Shown piece by piece: positions 7,666 to 17,747 of a stretch of DNA of 64,000 nt. The notes under the pieces are model-generated. The model was not told the DNA's origin. It saw nothing but the letters and a program-made list of their open reading frames with translations, and made no database searches. The stretch spans positions 1-64,000 of the forward strand of contig JAFATB010000005.1 of assembly GCA_019244185.1 (NCBI GenBank), in the 5' to 3' direction. The DNA is from Acidobacteriota bacterium (lineage in GTDB: Bacteria; Acidobacteriota; Thermoanaerobaculia; Gp7-AA8). Within the stretch, counting starts at the first letter, position 1; every line of letters starts with the position of its first letter. The position numbers were made by a program, and so were the translations under genes.

Positions 7666-8195
7666 TGGAATTCGCCATCTTCTTCTTCTTCGCCGCCATT
7701 GCCGTGATCTTCGCGCTGGTGGTCGTGCTGCACCGCAACCCGGTCGTCGGCGCGCTGTCGCTCGTGGCGTCGTTCTTCGCGCTCGCCGTCATGTACGTGC
7801 TGCTCGAAGCGCCGTTCCTCGCCGCGCTGCAGATCATCGTCTACGCCGGCGCGATCATGGTCCTGTTCCTCTTCGTGATCATGCTGCTGAATTTGCAGCA
7901 CGTCGCCGAGCCGGCCACGCGTCCGGTGCAGCAGTTCCTCGGCTATCTGACGGCGGCCGCATTCGGCATCGGCCTCATTTACTTCGTGCTGAAGTACGCC
8001 GTCTTCGCCGCGCTGCCGAAAGGACCGTTTCTCGCGAACGCGCGCGTCCTCGGCATCGACATCTTCCAGGCGTACGTCTTCCCCTTCGAGATGGTGTCGA
8101 TCCTTCTCCTCGCCGCGATCGTCGGCGCGCTCGTGATGAGCGGCCGCTCCATGAAGGGCGGACGCGCGGCGATCGGCAACGAGGTGCCCCGATGA
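7665..8195 (+). CDS. nuoJ: NADH-quinone oxidoreductase subunit J
   Basis: This is the ND6-like membrane subunit of complex I, with 176 residues and five predicted helices. The third helix contains LQIIVYAGAIMVLFLFVIML, the family signature with the pi-bulge region used in coupling. I chose the ATG at 7665, which overlaps the nuoH stop by one base, over a longer in-frame opening that is antisense-free but overlaps nuoH in another frame. The stop overlaps the nuoK ATG by four bases. Confidence 0.95.
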   Translation: MEFAIFFFFAAIAVIFALVVVLHRNPVVGALSLVASFFALAVMYVLLEAPFLAALQIIVYAGAIMVLFLFVIMLLNLQHVAEPATRPVQQFLGYLTAAAFGIGLIYFVLKYAVFAALPKGPFLANARVLGIDIFQAYVFPFEMVSILLLAAIVGALVMSGRSMKGGRAAIGNEVPR

Positions 8196-8494
8196 TCCCG
8201 ACGCACTACTTCCTCGTGCTGAGCGCGATCCTCTTCACCATCGGCGTGCTCGGCGTGCTCACGCGCAAGAACGGCATCACCATCTTCATGTCCATCGAGC
8301 TGATGGTGAATGCCGTGAACCTCACGTTCCTCGCGTACGCGCGGCAGTTCCACCAGACCCACGGACTGATCTTCGTCTTTTTCATCATGGCCATCGCCGC
8401 CGCGGAAGCCGCGGTCGGGCTGGCCATCTTCATCTCGCTGTTTCATCACCGCGACACCATCGACGTCGACGAAGCCAACCTCATGCATTGGTAA
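8192..8494 (+). CDS. nuoK: NADH-quinone oxidoreductase subunit K
   Basis: This is the ND4L-like membrane subunit, 100 residues with three helices. It shows the two conserved acidic residues of the proton path: the Glu in FMSIELMVNAVNL and the Glu in AAAEAAVGLAIF. The start overlaps nuoJ by four bases (ATGA). It is followed by a 44-base gap and a non-complex-I gene before nuoL, an unusual interruption of the K-L order. Confidence 0.96.
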   Translation: MIPTHYFLVLSAILFTIGVLGVLTRKNGITIFMSIELMVNAVNLTFLAYARQFHQTHGLIFVFFIMAIAAAEAAVGLAIFISLFHHRDTIDVDEANLMHW

Positions 8495-8511
8495 GTGGCG
8501 TAAACGTCGCA

Positions 8512-8540
8512 ATCTCATCGGCTACAGGAGCTGATGAGAT
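8512..8540 (+). promoter_or_regulatory. RNA hairpin at the start of the DUF6335 gene
   Basis: Arms 8512-8522 (ATCTCATCGGC) and 8530-8540 (GCTGATGAGAT) pair over 11 positions with one G-U. The 7-base loop and last stem base hold AGGAG (8526-8530), and the first two bases of the ATG (8539-8541) are in the stem. This would modulate initiation at the downstream gene. Confidence 0.55.
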
Positions 8541-8952
8541 GGACAAGACCGAAAAGCTCATTGACTGGGAAGAGAACGAACGGGAGGACCGGAACCGCAA
8601 CGGCCTCAGCGACGACATCGAACCGCCCATTCCGGACATCGCGGCGGGCGCCGCCAACTTCGCGCATCGGCTGAAGAACGATCCACTGGCCGATCCGACG
8701 ATCAGCGGCGGCGACCTCGACGCGCAGTGGGAAGGCGCGCAGTTCAGCGGGGACGAGTCGGCGGTCAGCAGCATGCCGACGCCGGACCAGAGTGTCGTCG
8801 AAGAGATCGGCGCGGCGATGGGCGTGACGTATCAGGACAACGAGGAACTGAAAGTCGGCGAGAAGGAACGCAGCCGCGACATCCGGCGCTGGGAGCTCGA
8901 TCCCGCCTCCTCGGATGACTATCAGGACCGCGTAAGAGACGAAGAACGATAA
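8539..8952 (+). CDS. DUF6335 family protein
   Basis: This 137-residue, highly acidic soluble protein has no signal peptide. SGGDLDAQWEGAQFSGDES, TPDQSVVEEIGAAMGV and RRWELDPASSDDY match the DUF6335 pattern as I know it; its function is unknown. A longer frame opens at 8488, but the ATG at 8539 has AGGAG 8 bases upstream, so I start there. The gene sits inside the nuo operon between nuoK and nuoL, flanked by hairpins on both sides. It could be an assembly or regulatory factor for complex I, but that is only inference from position. Confidence 0.75.
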   Translation: MDKTEKLIDWEENEREDRNRNGLSDDIEPPIPDIAAGAANFAHRLKNDPLADPTISGGDLDAQWEGAQFSGDESAVSSMPTPDQSVVEEIGAAMGVTYQDNEELKVGEKERSRDIRRWELDPASSDDYQDRVRDEER

Positions 8953-8992
8953 GCGTCAGACGAGGCTCTCCTCGCGCTGACGCGAGGAGAGC
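8953..8992 (+). promoter_or_regulatory. Two mutually exclusive RNA hairpins controlling the nuoL ribosome site
   Basis: Hairpin A is a perfect 12-bp stem: 8965-8976 pairs with 8981-8992 around loop CTGA. It ends directly at the nuoL ATG and buries the ribosome site GAGGAG. Hairpin B pairs 8953-8959 (GCGTCAG) with 8977-8983 (CTGACGC) and 8961-8964 with 8971-8974, leaving GAGGAG free. A and B share bases, so they cannot coexist. No U-run follows, which argues against a simple terminator. Confidence 0.65.
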
Positions 8993-10915
8993 ATGCTCAA
9001 CTTACTCTGGCTCATCCCCCTCACCCCCTTCGCCGGCTTTCTGCTGAACGGACTGTTCGGCAAGCGCGCGGGCAAGGGGTTCGTGACGGCGGTGGCGATC
9101 CTCGCCTCGCTCGCCGCCGCGCTGCTCGGCACCGCGGCCGTGCTGCAGTACCACGGCGCGTATCCGAACGGCGCGCGCCACGTCGACCTCGTCTATAACT
9201 GGTTCTCCAGCGGCGGCATCGGCGCTGATATCGCCTTTCAGCTCGATCCGCTCTCCGTGATCATGCTGATGGTCGTGACGTGGGTCGGCTTCCTCATCCA
9301 CGTCTACTCCGTCGGCTACATGCACGAGGAAGAGGGTTACTGGCGCTACTTCGCCTACCTCAACCTCTTCCTCGCCGCGATGCTGATCCTGATTCTCGGG
9401 AGCAGCTATCTCTTCATGTTCGTCGGGTGGGAAGGCGTCGGCCTCTGCTCGTATCTCCTGATCGGCTTCTACTACACGACCGACTACGCGCCCGCCGCGG
9501 GAAAGAAAGCGTTCGTCGTCAACCGCATCGGCGACTTCGGCTTCCTCGTGGCGATGTTCCTCATGTTCGCGTACCTCGGCACCGTCGATTTTGCCGGCGT
9601 CCAACAGCGCGCGGCGGCCGGCGGCGTCGACGCGTCGATCCTCACCGCCATCTGCCTGCTCATGTTCCTCGGCGCGTGCGGCAAGTCTGCGCAGCTCCCT
9701 CTCTACGTCTGGCTGCCCGACGCGATGGCCGGACCGACGCCCGTCTCCGCGCTCATCCACGCCGCGACGATGGTCACCGCCGGCGTCTACATGATCGCGC
9801 GCTCCAACGTGCTCTATCGTCTCGCGCCGAACGCGATGATGGTCGTGGCCATCGTCGGCGGCCTCACGGCGCTCTTCGCCGCGACGATCGGCTTGAGGCA
9901 GTGGGACATCAAGAAAGTCCTCGCCTACTCCACCGTCTCGCAGCTCGGCTTCATGTTCATCGGCGTCGGCGTCGGCGCATTCAGCGCGGGCGTCTTCCAC
10001 CTCGTCACGCACGCGTTCTTCAAAGCCTGCCTCTTCCTCGGCTCCGGCTCCGTCATTCACGCGATGAGCGGCGAGCAGGACATCCGCAACATGGGCGGCC
10101 TGCGCGACAAGATCCCACAGACGTTCCGCACGTTCGCCATCGCCACATACGCGATCTCCGGCCTGCCGCTCGCGGCCGGCTTCTTCTCGAAGGACGAAGT
10201 CCTCGCCTCCGCGTGGGCCACGCCGTACTTCCCCGCGGTCGGCAAGCTCGTGTGGCTCCTCGGCACGCTGGCCGCCTTCTGCACGGCCTTCTACATGTAT
10301 CGCCTGCTGTACCTCACGTTCTACGGAAAGTTCCGCGGCACGCACGAGCAGGAACATCACCTCCACGAGTCGCCGGCCACGATGACCGGGCCGCTGTGGA
10401 TCCTGGCGATTCTCTCCGCCATCGGCGGACTGCTCTCGCTGCCGGAAGGCATCTGGCACGGACCGAGTCTCGCCTCGTGGCTCGCGCCGATCGTCCCCGA
10501 AGTCGAGGGCGCGCATCACATCATCGAGATTCCGATGGCGCAGGAGCTGACCGTCGCCGTGATCTCGACGATCGTCGCGGTCCTCGGCTGGTGGGTCGCG
10601 CGCAGCCTGTACAAAGAGAAGCAGCTCGCCTCCGACGCGATGCTCGAGCAGCGCGCGCCGGGACTCGCACGCGCGATCGAGAACAAGTGGTACGTCGACG
10701 AGTTCTACGCGGCGACGGTGGTCCGTCCGCTGGCGGGGCTCTCGCGCTTCTTCTGGCGCGGCGTCGACGCGGTCATCGACGGCATCGCGGCGATGCTCGG
10801 CTTCATCGTGCGCGGCATCGGCGATCTGCTGCGCTTCTTCCAGACCGGCAACGTGCGCAACTACGCGCTCATGTTCTTTCTCGGCGTGGTCGTCTTCATC
10901 GCATTCTTCGTGTAA
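8993..10915 (+). CDS. nuoL: NADH-quinone oxidoreductase subunit L
   Basis: This is the distal antiporter-like proton-pumping subunit (ND5), with 640 residues, about 16 helices and the long lateral helix toward the C terminus. Conserved motifs include MFVGWEGVGLCSYLLIGFYY with the key Glu of helix 5, KSAQLPLYVWLPDAMAGPTP with the pumping Lys, and HAFFKACLFLGSGSVIH. The ATG at 8993 follows GAGGAG, which is embedded in the hairpin described above. The stop is 9 bases before nuoM. Confidence 0.97.
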   Translation: MLNLLWLIPLTPFAGFLLNGLFGKRAGKGFVTAVAILASLAAALLGTAAVLQYHGAYPNGARHVDLVYNWFSSGGIGADIAFQLDPLSVIMLMVVTWVGFLIHVYSVGYMHEEEGYWRYFAYLNLFLAAMLILILGSSYLFMFVGWEGVGLCSYLLIGFYYTTDYAPAAGKKAFVVNRIGDFGFLVAMFLMFAYLGTVDFAGVQQRAAAGGVDASILTAICLLMFLGACGKSAQLPLYVWLPDAMAGPTPVSALIHAATMVTAGVYMIARSNVLYRLAPNAMMVVAIVGGLTALFAATIGLRQWDIKKVLAYSTVSQLGFMFIGVGVGAFSAGVFHLVTHAFFKACLFLGSGSVIHAMSGEQDIRNMGGLRDKIPQTFRTFAIATYAISGLPLAAGFFSKDEVLASAWATPYFPAVGKLVWLLGTLAAFCTAFYMYRLLYLTFYGKFRGTHEQEHHLHESPATMTGPLWILAILSAIGGLLSLPEGIWHGPSLASWLAPIVPEVEGAHHIIEIPMAQELTVAVISTIVAVLGWWVARSLYKEKQLASDAMLEQRAPGLARAIENKWYVDEFYAATVVRPLAGLSRFFWRGVDAVIDGIAAMLGFIVRGIGDLLRFFQTGNVRNYALMFFLGVVVFIAFFV

Positions 10916-10924
10916 GGGCTCGTA

Positions 10925-12489
<1,565 letters not shown>

Positions 12490-12493
<4 letters not shown>

Positions 12494-13950
12494 CCCTCCA
12501 TCCGCTCCTCGAGCCGGGCTGGGTGCAGGCCATCCTGCCGGAGCTCATCCTCTCCGCCGGCGGCATGCTGCTGATCCTCGTCGACGCGTTCCTGCCGCGC
12601 ATCAAGGGGATCCTGGCGCCGCTCGCGCTGCTGCTCTTCATCGCGGCCGCGTGGGCGGAGGCGCTCATCAGCCGCGGCGGGATCTACTTCGGCGGGACGT
12701 ACGAGATGAGCCCGATCACGGCGCTCTTCGATCTCACGTTCCTCCTCGCCGGCATGCTGGCGGTGCTCTTCGCGCGCGAGTACCTCGAACGCGAGAACAT
12801 GGAGGGCGGCGAGTTCTACGCGCTGCTGCTGTGGGGCACGGTCGGCATGATGATGATGGCCAAGGGACTCGATCTCCTGCTCATCGTCCTCGGCCTGGAG
12901 ATCCTCTCGATCTGCATCTTCGTGCTCGTCGGCTACAACCGCCGCGCCCCGGTGTCGAACGAAGCCTCGCTCAAGTACTTCCTCATGGGCGCGTTCGCGA
13001 CCGGCTTCATCCTCTACGGCACCGCGCTCTTTTACGGCGCGACGCAGTCGACGAACATCGGCGTGATGACGCGCTGGTTCAGCGGCGCGCAGTCGACGCC
13101 GCTCCTCACCGTCGCCTTCGTGCTGCTGATGTCGGGCTTCGGCTTCAAGCTCGCGCTCGCACCGTTCCATCCGTGGGCGCCGGACGTCTACCAGGGCGCG
13201 CCGACGCCGGTCGCGGGCTGGCTCTCCGTCGCGCCGAAAGCCGCGACTTTGATCGCACTCGTGCGTCTGTTCAATGCAATGGGACCGATGCTGCCGAAGG
13301 TGTCGTGGATGTCGATGGTGGCCGCGCTGTCGACCCTCTCGATGATCGTCGGCAACGCCGTGGCCATCGTGCAGCGCGATTTGAAGCGCATGCTCGCCTA
13401 CTCCGGCATCGCGCACGTCGGTTACATGACCATCGCCATGCTCACCGTGCGCGACGACTCCGTCGCCGCGATCACGGTCTACACGATCGTCTACGCGCTG
13501 ATGAACATCGGCGCGTTCGGCGTTGTCTCGCTGCTGACGAAGAACGAGAACGATCCGCACACGCTCGACGACATCGCGGGGCTCGGCTTCCGCCGCAAGT
13601 TCTACGGCTTCGCGCTGGCGATCTGCATGTTCTCACTCTCGGGACTGCCGCCGACGGCCGGCTTCATCGCGAAGTTCTACATCTTCAAAACGGCTATCGA
13701 GTCGGGACACACGACCGTGGCGCTGGTCGGTATCCTCACCAGCATCACCTCGGTCTACTACTACCTGCGCGTCGTGTACTACCTCTACATGAAGGAGCCG
13801 GCGGAAGGCTCGACGCCGGCGATGTTCGGCGGCATCTTCGCCACCGGCGCGCTGACGATCGCGATCATCGGCATCCTCGGCATCGGCATCTTCCCCGCGC
13901 AGCTCTTCCAGGCGGCGGGGAACGCAGCACGGATTCTCCTGCGCCAGTAA
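12490..13950 (+). CDS. nuoN: NADH-quinone oxidoreductase subunit N
   Basis: This is the third antiporter-like subunit (ND2), nearest to the quinone end, with 486 residues and about 14 helices. LGLEILSICIFVLVGY carries the helix 5 Glu and KLALAPFHPWAPDVYQGAPT the helix 7 region. It is the last structural gene of this nuo operon and is followed 13 bases later by rex, so the repressor is probably made from the same transcript. Confidence 0.97.
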
Positions 13951-13963
13951 GTCATCCGCTCGC

Positions 13964-14629
13964 ATGGGACGCACCGCGAACTCGGACCGCGAAGGCATCT
14001 CGGAACTGACCACCGGTCGGTTATCCGTCTACCTCCGCTGCCTGACGTTCCTCGAGTCGCAGGGACAGAAGACCGTCTCCTCACACGAGCTCGCGGAGAA
14101 GTTCCATCTCAACTCCGCGCAGATCCGCAAGGACCTCGCGTGCTTCGGCGAGTTCGGCACGCGCGGCGTCGGCTATGACGTCTCGCGCCTGCGCCGGCAG
14201 CTCGTGGAGACGCTCGGCATCGATCGCGTGCGCAATGCCATCATCGTCGGCGCCGGCAACCTCGGCATGGCGCTCGCCGACTACGCGGGCTTCAACAGCA
14301 ACGGCTTTCACATTGTGGCGATGCTCGACACCGACGCGTCGAAGACCGGCAAGACATCGCGGCAAGGCATCCCCGTGGTGGCGTGGGAGCGCCTCGGCGA
14401 GCTCGTGCGCCGCAACCGCGTCGACATCGGCATCATCGCCGTTCCCGGCGAGCACGCGCAGCACGTCTACGACGCGCTCGCCGACGCCGGCGTCCTCGCC
14501 GTGCTGAACTTCGCGCCGGTGCAGATCCGCCTGCGCCACGGCGTGAAGGTAAAGTCGGTCGACCTGCGCATCAACCTCGAGTCGCTGTCCTTTCATTTGA
14601 AGAATGTCGAAGACGGCGTGATCGCCTAG
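13964..14629 (+). CDS. rex: Redox-sensing transcriptional repressor Rex
   Basis: Rex binds DNA when NADH is low and releases it when NADH rises. The protein has 221 residues. An N-terminal winged helix (about 16-75) contains the recognition segment SAQIRKDLACFGEFG and RGVGYD. A Rossmann domain follows with GAGNLG at 96-101, and a C-terminal swap helix closes the dimer. It lies 13 bases after nuoN. Rex-type operators at 4919-4936 and 44210-44227 give it two likely targets in this window, including its own operon, so it would be autoregulated. Confidence 0.96.
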   Translation: MGRTANSDREGISELTTGRLSVYLRCLTFLESQGQKTVSSHELAEKFHLNSAQIRKDLACFGEFGTRGVGYDVSRLRRQLVETLGIDRVRNAIIVGAGNLGMALADYAGFNSNGFHIVAMLDTDASKTGKTSRQGIPVVAWERLGELVRRNRVDIGIIAVPGEHAQHVYDALADAGVLAVLNFAPVQIRLRHGVKVKSVDLRINLESLSFHLKNVEDGVIA

Positions 14630-14646
14630 CGCTCGCGCGTAATTGA

Positions 14647-14652
14647 TAGACT
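14647..14652 (+). promoter_or_regulatory. -10 box for leaderless osmC-like transcript
   Basis: TAGACT ends 8 bases before the ATG at 14661, so transcription should start at or next to the start codon. There is no Shine-Dalgarno sequence and no clear -35 box. Confidence 0.55.
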
Positions 14653-14660
14653 GCGCGACC

Positions 14661-15092
14661 ATGAAAATCAAACGCAACGCATCCGCGCAGTGGAACGGCG
14701 GACTCAAAGACGGCAAGGGCACCATCTCGACCGCGAGCGGCGTGCTCCGCGACACGCAGTACTCGTTCTCGACGCGCTTCGAGGACGGCATCGGCACGAA
14801 CCCCGAGGAGCTGATTGCGGCGGCGCACGCCGGCTGCTTCTCGATGGCGCTGTCGGGACAGCTCACGAACGCGGGCAAGCCGCCGGAGAGCATCCGCACG
14901 ACGGCGAACCTCACCATGGAGAAGACCGATGCCGGCTTCACCGTGACGGCCATTCATCTCGACGTCACCGCGCGTGTGCCGGGCATCGATCAGGCGGCCT
15001 TCGACACGGCCGCGCAGAACGCGAAAGCGGGCTGCCCGATCTCGCGTCTGCTGAAGACCGAGATCACGATGGACGCGAAGCTCGAGTCGTAG
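14661..15092 (+). CDS. OsmC/Ohr family peroxiredoxin (OsmC type)
   Basis: This is a thiol peroxidase that reduces organic hydroperoxides, cytoplasmic, 143 residues. The two reactive cysteines are C59 (in AAHAGCFSMAL) and C125 (in AKAGCPISRLL), at the positions of E. coli OsmC, and the Glu of TNPEELIAAAHA is present. A frame opening at 14643 exists, but MKIKRNASAQW at 14661 is the family start and a -10 box lies 8 bases upstream. It faces the secreted-protein operon across a shared hairpin. Confidence 0.93.
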   Translation: MKIKRNASAQWNGGLKDGKGTISTASGVLRDTQYSFSTRFEDGIGTNPEELIAAAHAGCFSMALSGQLTNAGKPPESIRTTANLTMEKTDAGFTVTAIHLDVTARVPGIDQAAFDTAAQNAKAGCPISRLLKTEITMDAKLES

Positions 15093-15099
15093 AGCGGCC

Positions 15100-15131
15100 G
15101 TAGAGCGGCGCGGTCGGCGCGCGCGCTCTAC
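15100..15131. terminator. Hairpin between convergent genes
   Basis: GTAGAGCG (15100-15107) pairs with CGCTCTAC (15124-15131), and inner GCGCG stretches can extend the stem. It covers the stop codon of the minus-strand gene and follows the OsmC stop by 7 bases. No T-run is present, so termination strength is uncertain. Confidence 0.4.
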
Positions 15132-17011
15132 TCGGCTTTCTGCACGAACTGCATGCTCGGGTCGTTGGTCGTGTTGTCCGTCGTCGCGCCGTAGACGAAT
15201 GCACTGCCGCGGGTGACCGTGATGGCGATGCTCTCGCCGCCGGTGAGCGTGTAGTCGAGGAACATCGCCGAGCCGGGCTGCGTGAAGAACGTCGGATCGT
15301 AGCTCTGCGTCGTGGTCTGCACGACGACGCCGTTCTTGTCGCGCACGACGATGGCCATGTCCACGCCCTGCTCGAGCGTGCGCACGCCGATGTTGAGGCG
15401 GAAGTGCGTGAAGTCGGGCGGCGCGATCAGCGTCGCCGTCTCACCGGTCTGCAGCGCGTCTTCGGGACGAAGCTGCGGCTCGGTGAGACCGGTCGTGCCG
15501 TTCGCGCCCGCGTCATTGAAGACACGCACGGCGCTGATCGGCAGCAGCGAGCCGGCATCGGAGACGATCTCGCCCGTGCCGAGGCCGCTGAGGCCTCCCA
15601 TCGCGGGCAGGAGGTCGTCCCACTGAAGCGTCTGACCCGGTTCGAGCGCGTACGCGAGGAACGGATCGTTGTCGCTGCCGCTCGCGCCAGCGGGGTGATA
15701 GACGATGCGGCCGGAGATCGCGGACGCGTGCGGGTTGTGGATCTGCACGCCGGTGCGGAAGAACGAGCCGAAGTTGCCGGGCGTCGAGCCAATGACGGCG
15801 AGGATGCGCTTCGCGGACGGCGTGATCGCGGGTGCGTTGATGAAGACGGAGACGACAGGCGACGCCGCGGACGTGAGGTCGCACGTGCCGGCGCGATTGC
15901 GCGCGCGGACGCGGTAGTAGTAGCGCGTGTCGGTCGTGACCGCGTGCATGAACGACGCGAGCGCTTCCGCGGTCGTCGTCGTGGTCACCGACGTGAAGTC
16001 GGCGTCGGTCGACTCGTCGATGACGTACTCGGTGGCTTGATCGATCGGCAGCCACGAGAGCGTGTACGCCGCGCCGCTGTCGACGCTCGTCGCGGGACCG
16101 GCCGGCTGCGGCGCGGCGGGCGTGGCGCAGTTCGACGTCGGCTCCTGCACGCGCACCGTGGCGGTGTCGCTCGCGCCGCCCGCGCTCTGCGGAAGCGTCG
16201 CGGTGATCGTCGTGGTGCCGGGTGCGACCGGCGATGCGGTAAAGCTGACCGACTTCACGCCCGCGGGGATGTTCACGGTCGCGGGCACGGTGGCGGCGGA
16301 AGGGTTCGACGACGTCAGCGTCACGGTCGTCGACGACGTGAGCGCGGCGCTCAGCTTGAGCGTGATCATCCCGCCACTGCTGCCGGTGAGGATGTTCTGG
16401 TTCGACGGCGTCAGCGACACCGTCGGAAAGCTGACGTTGATCGCGCCGTTGACGAGGTGCAGCTGGCCGTTTCCTACGGTTTCTTTAGTAGCCGCGCTGC
16501 CGCCCGCGTCGGTGAGCTGCGTGAGCGACGAATCGAGCGTCAGCGTGATCGTCGAGCCGGGCGTCGCCGACGCGGAGAGCGTCACGACGAGATGCGCGAC
16601 CTGATTGCCCGGGGCGGCGGCGTTCAGCGTGAACGGAATGGGATTCGTCGACTCCTGAAACGTGTCGAGGAGCGACACGGAGTTCGACGTGGCCGGCGTG
16701 AACTCGGAGGTCGGCGTGAGGTTCGCCGTGATGCCCGCGCGTGAGAACGAGATCGACGAGATCGCGCTCGTTGGCGCGTACGTCACCTTGATGCTGTACG
16801 ACTGGATCTTCGAGCCGGCGGGACGATCCATGCCCAGCGGCGTGCCGGAGACGTCGCGGATGTACACCGGGACGTCGACCGTCGAGCCGCTCGCGGAGAC
16901 GGTACCGACCGTCACCACGTCCTGGGCGCGGACCGCGCTCGCGGATACCACCGCGAGCGCGGCAAGAAAGAACGAGCGAACTACTACGAGGAACCGGGGC
17001 TTTGTCATCAC
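15128..17011 (-). CDS. Secreted cohesin-like/Ig-like/fibronectin-type protein
   Basis: The protein has 627 residues with a signal peptide (about 1-29, ending SAVRAQ). A cohesin-like beta-sandwich follows (about 30-195, VDVPVYIRDVSGTPLGMD), then an Ig-like region (about 200-290), a fibronectin-III-like domain (about 300-390, YYYRVRARNRAGTC) and a C-terminal beta domain (about 405-625) starting near RILAVIGSTPGNFGSFFRTG that I cannot name. The first module is clearly paralogous to that of the upstream 226-residue protein. The start may be GTG at 17011 or ATG at 17008. It is the last gene of a run of secreted proteins; its role (surface adhesion or scaffold) is inferred. Confidence 0.8.
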   Translation of the reverse strand: MMTKPRFLVVVRSFFLAALAVVSASAVRAQDVVTVGTVSASGSTVDVPVYIRDVSGTPLGMDRPAGSKIQSYSIKVTYAPTSAISSISFSRAGITANLTPTSEFTPATSNSVSLLDTFQESTNPIPFTLNAAAPGNQVAHLVVTLSASATPGSTITLTLDSSLTQLTDAGGSAATKETVGNGQLHLVNGAINVSFPTVSLTPSNQNILTGSSGGMITLKLSAALTSSTTVTLTSSNPSAATVPATVNIPAGVKSVSFTASPVAPGTTTITATLPQSAGGASDTATVRVQEPTSNCATPAAPQPAGPATSVDSGAAYTLSWLPIDQATEYVIDESTDADFTSVTTTTTAEALASFMHAVTTDTRYYYRVRARNRAGTCDLTSAASPVVSVFINAPAITPSAKRILAVIGSTPGNFGSFFRTGVQIHNPHASAISGRIVYHPAGASGSDNDPFLAYALEPGQTLQWDDLLPAMGGLSGLGTGEIVSDAGSLLPISAVRVFNDAGANGTTGLTEPQLRPEDALQTGETATLIAPPDFTHFRLNIGVRTLEQGVDMAIVVRDKNGVVVQTTTQSYDPTFFTQPGSAMFLDYTLTGGESIAITVTRGSAFVYGATTDNTTNDPSMQFVQKAE

Positions 17012-17041
17012 CGTACCTGGGGCAAACCGGGTGGAAGCGAA

Positions 17042-17722
17042 TCAGAATTTCAAACGCAGTGCAGCCACGGCCAGTGCCGCGGCGAGCAGGCCGAGCGCCC
17101 ACGTGCTGAGCGTGGGTGCGGTCGGCGCGAACGGAGCCGTCACCGTGACGGATCCCGGAACGACGGCCAGCGTGCCGCCGGCCGTGGTCTCACTCGTGGT
17201 TCCCGCCTGATTCGACAGCTGCGTGAGCGTGGCGTCGATCGTGAGCGGTACGACGAAACCGGCAGGCGTGGACGGAGCGAACGTGAAGTTCACCTGCCCG
17301 ATCTGATTGCCGGGCAACGCGGCGTTGGAGGTGAACGGAATGAGGTTCGTCGGCTCGAAGAACGACGCGATGAGCGTCGTCGAGCCGGGCGACGTCGGGT
17401 TGCTCTCGAACAGCGGCGTGAGCGGCGCGGTGATGCCGGCGCGCGTGAACGTCACGTTGGTGATGTTCGGCGACGTCGGGAAATCGACCTTGATGCTGAA
17501 CGCCTGGATACGCGACCCAGACGGCTGATCGATGCCGAGCGGCGTGCCGGAGGTGTCTCGGATGTACACCGGCACCGAGACCGTCGGGCCGGTGCCGCTC
17601 ACCGTGCCGACGGTGACGACGTCCTGCAGGACCTGCGCGTGGGCGGGTGCGGTCAGAAGACCGCACACCGCCACGAGCGCGAATGACAGGCGAAGAAGCG
17701 TTTGCACTCGAAGTTTCATCAT
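17042..17722 (-). CDS. Secreted cohesin-like protein with C-terminal sorting-type tail
   Basis: This 226-residue protein has a signal peptide (about 1-29, PAHAQ) and one cohesin-like module (about 32-190) closely resembling the start of the neighbouring 627-residue protein. The C terminus APTLSTWALG, a hydrophobic helix and a basic end ALRLKF have the layout of IPTL/PEP-CTERM sorting signals (motif, membrane span, Arg/Lys). It may therefore be a sorted or membrane-retained surface module. It lies 25 bases after the 2087-residue gene. No exosortase-type sorting protease is in the window. Confidence 0.78.
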   Translation of the reverse strand: MMKLRVQTLLRLSFALVAVCGLLTAPAHAQVLQDVVTVGTVSGTGPTVSVPVYIRDTSGTPLGIDQPSGSRIQAFSIKVDFPTSPNITNVTFTRAGITAPLTPLFESNPTSPGSTTLIASFFEPTNLIPFTSNAALPGNQIGQVNFTFAPSTPAGFVVPLTIDATLTQLSNQAGTTSETTAGGTLAVVPGSVTVTAPFAPTAPTLSTWALGLLAAALAVAALRLKF

Positions 17723-17747
17723 TGCGTTCGTTTCACTTCACTTCGTT

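Noticed and set aside
8953..8992. The nuoL upstream hairpin as an intrinsic terminator
   Set aside because: The stem ends at the nuoL ATG with no U-run, and nuoL-M-N would need a new promoter that I cannot find.
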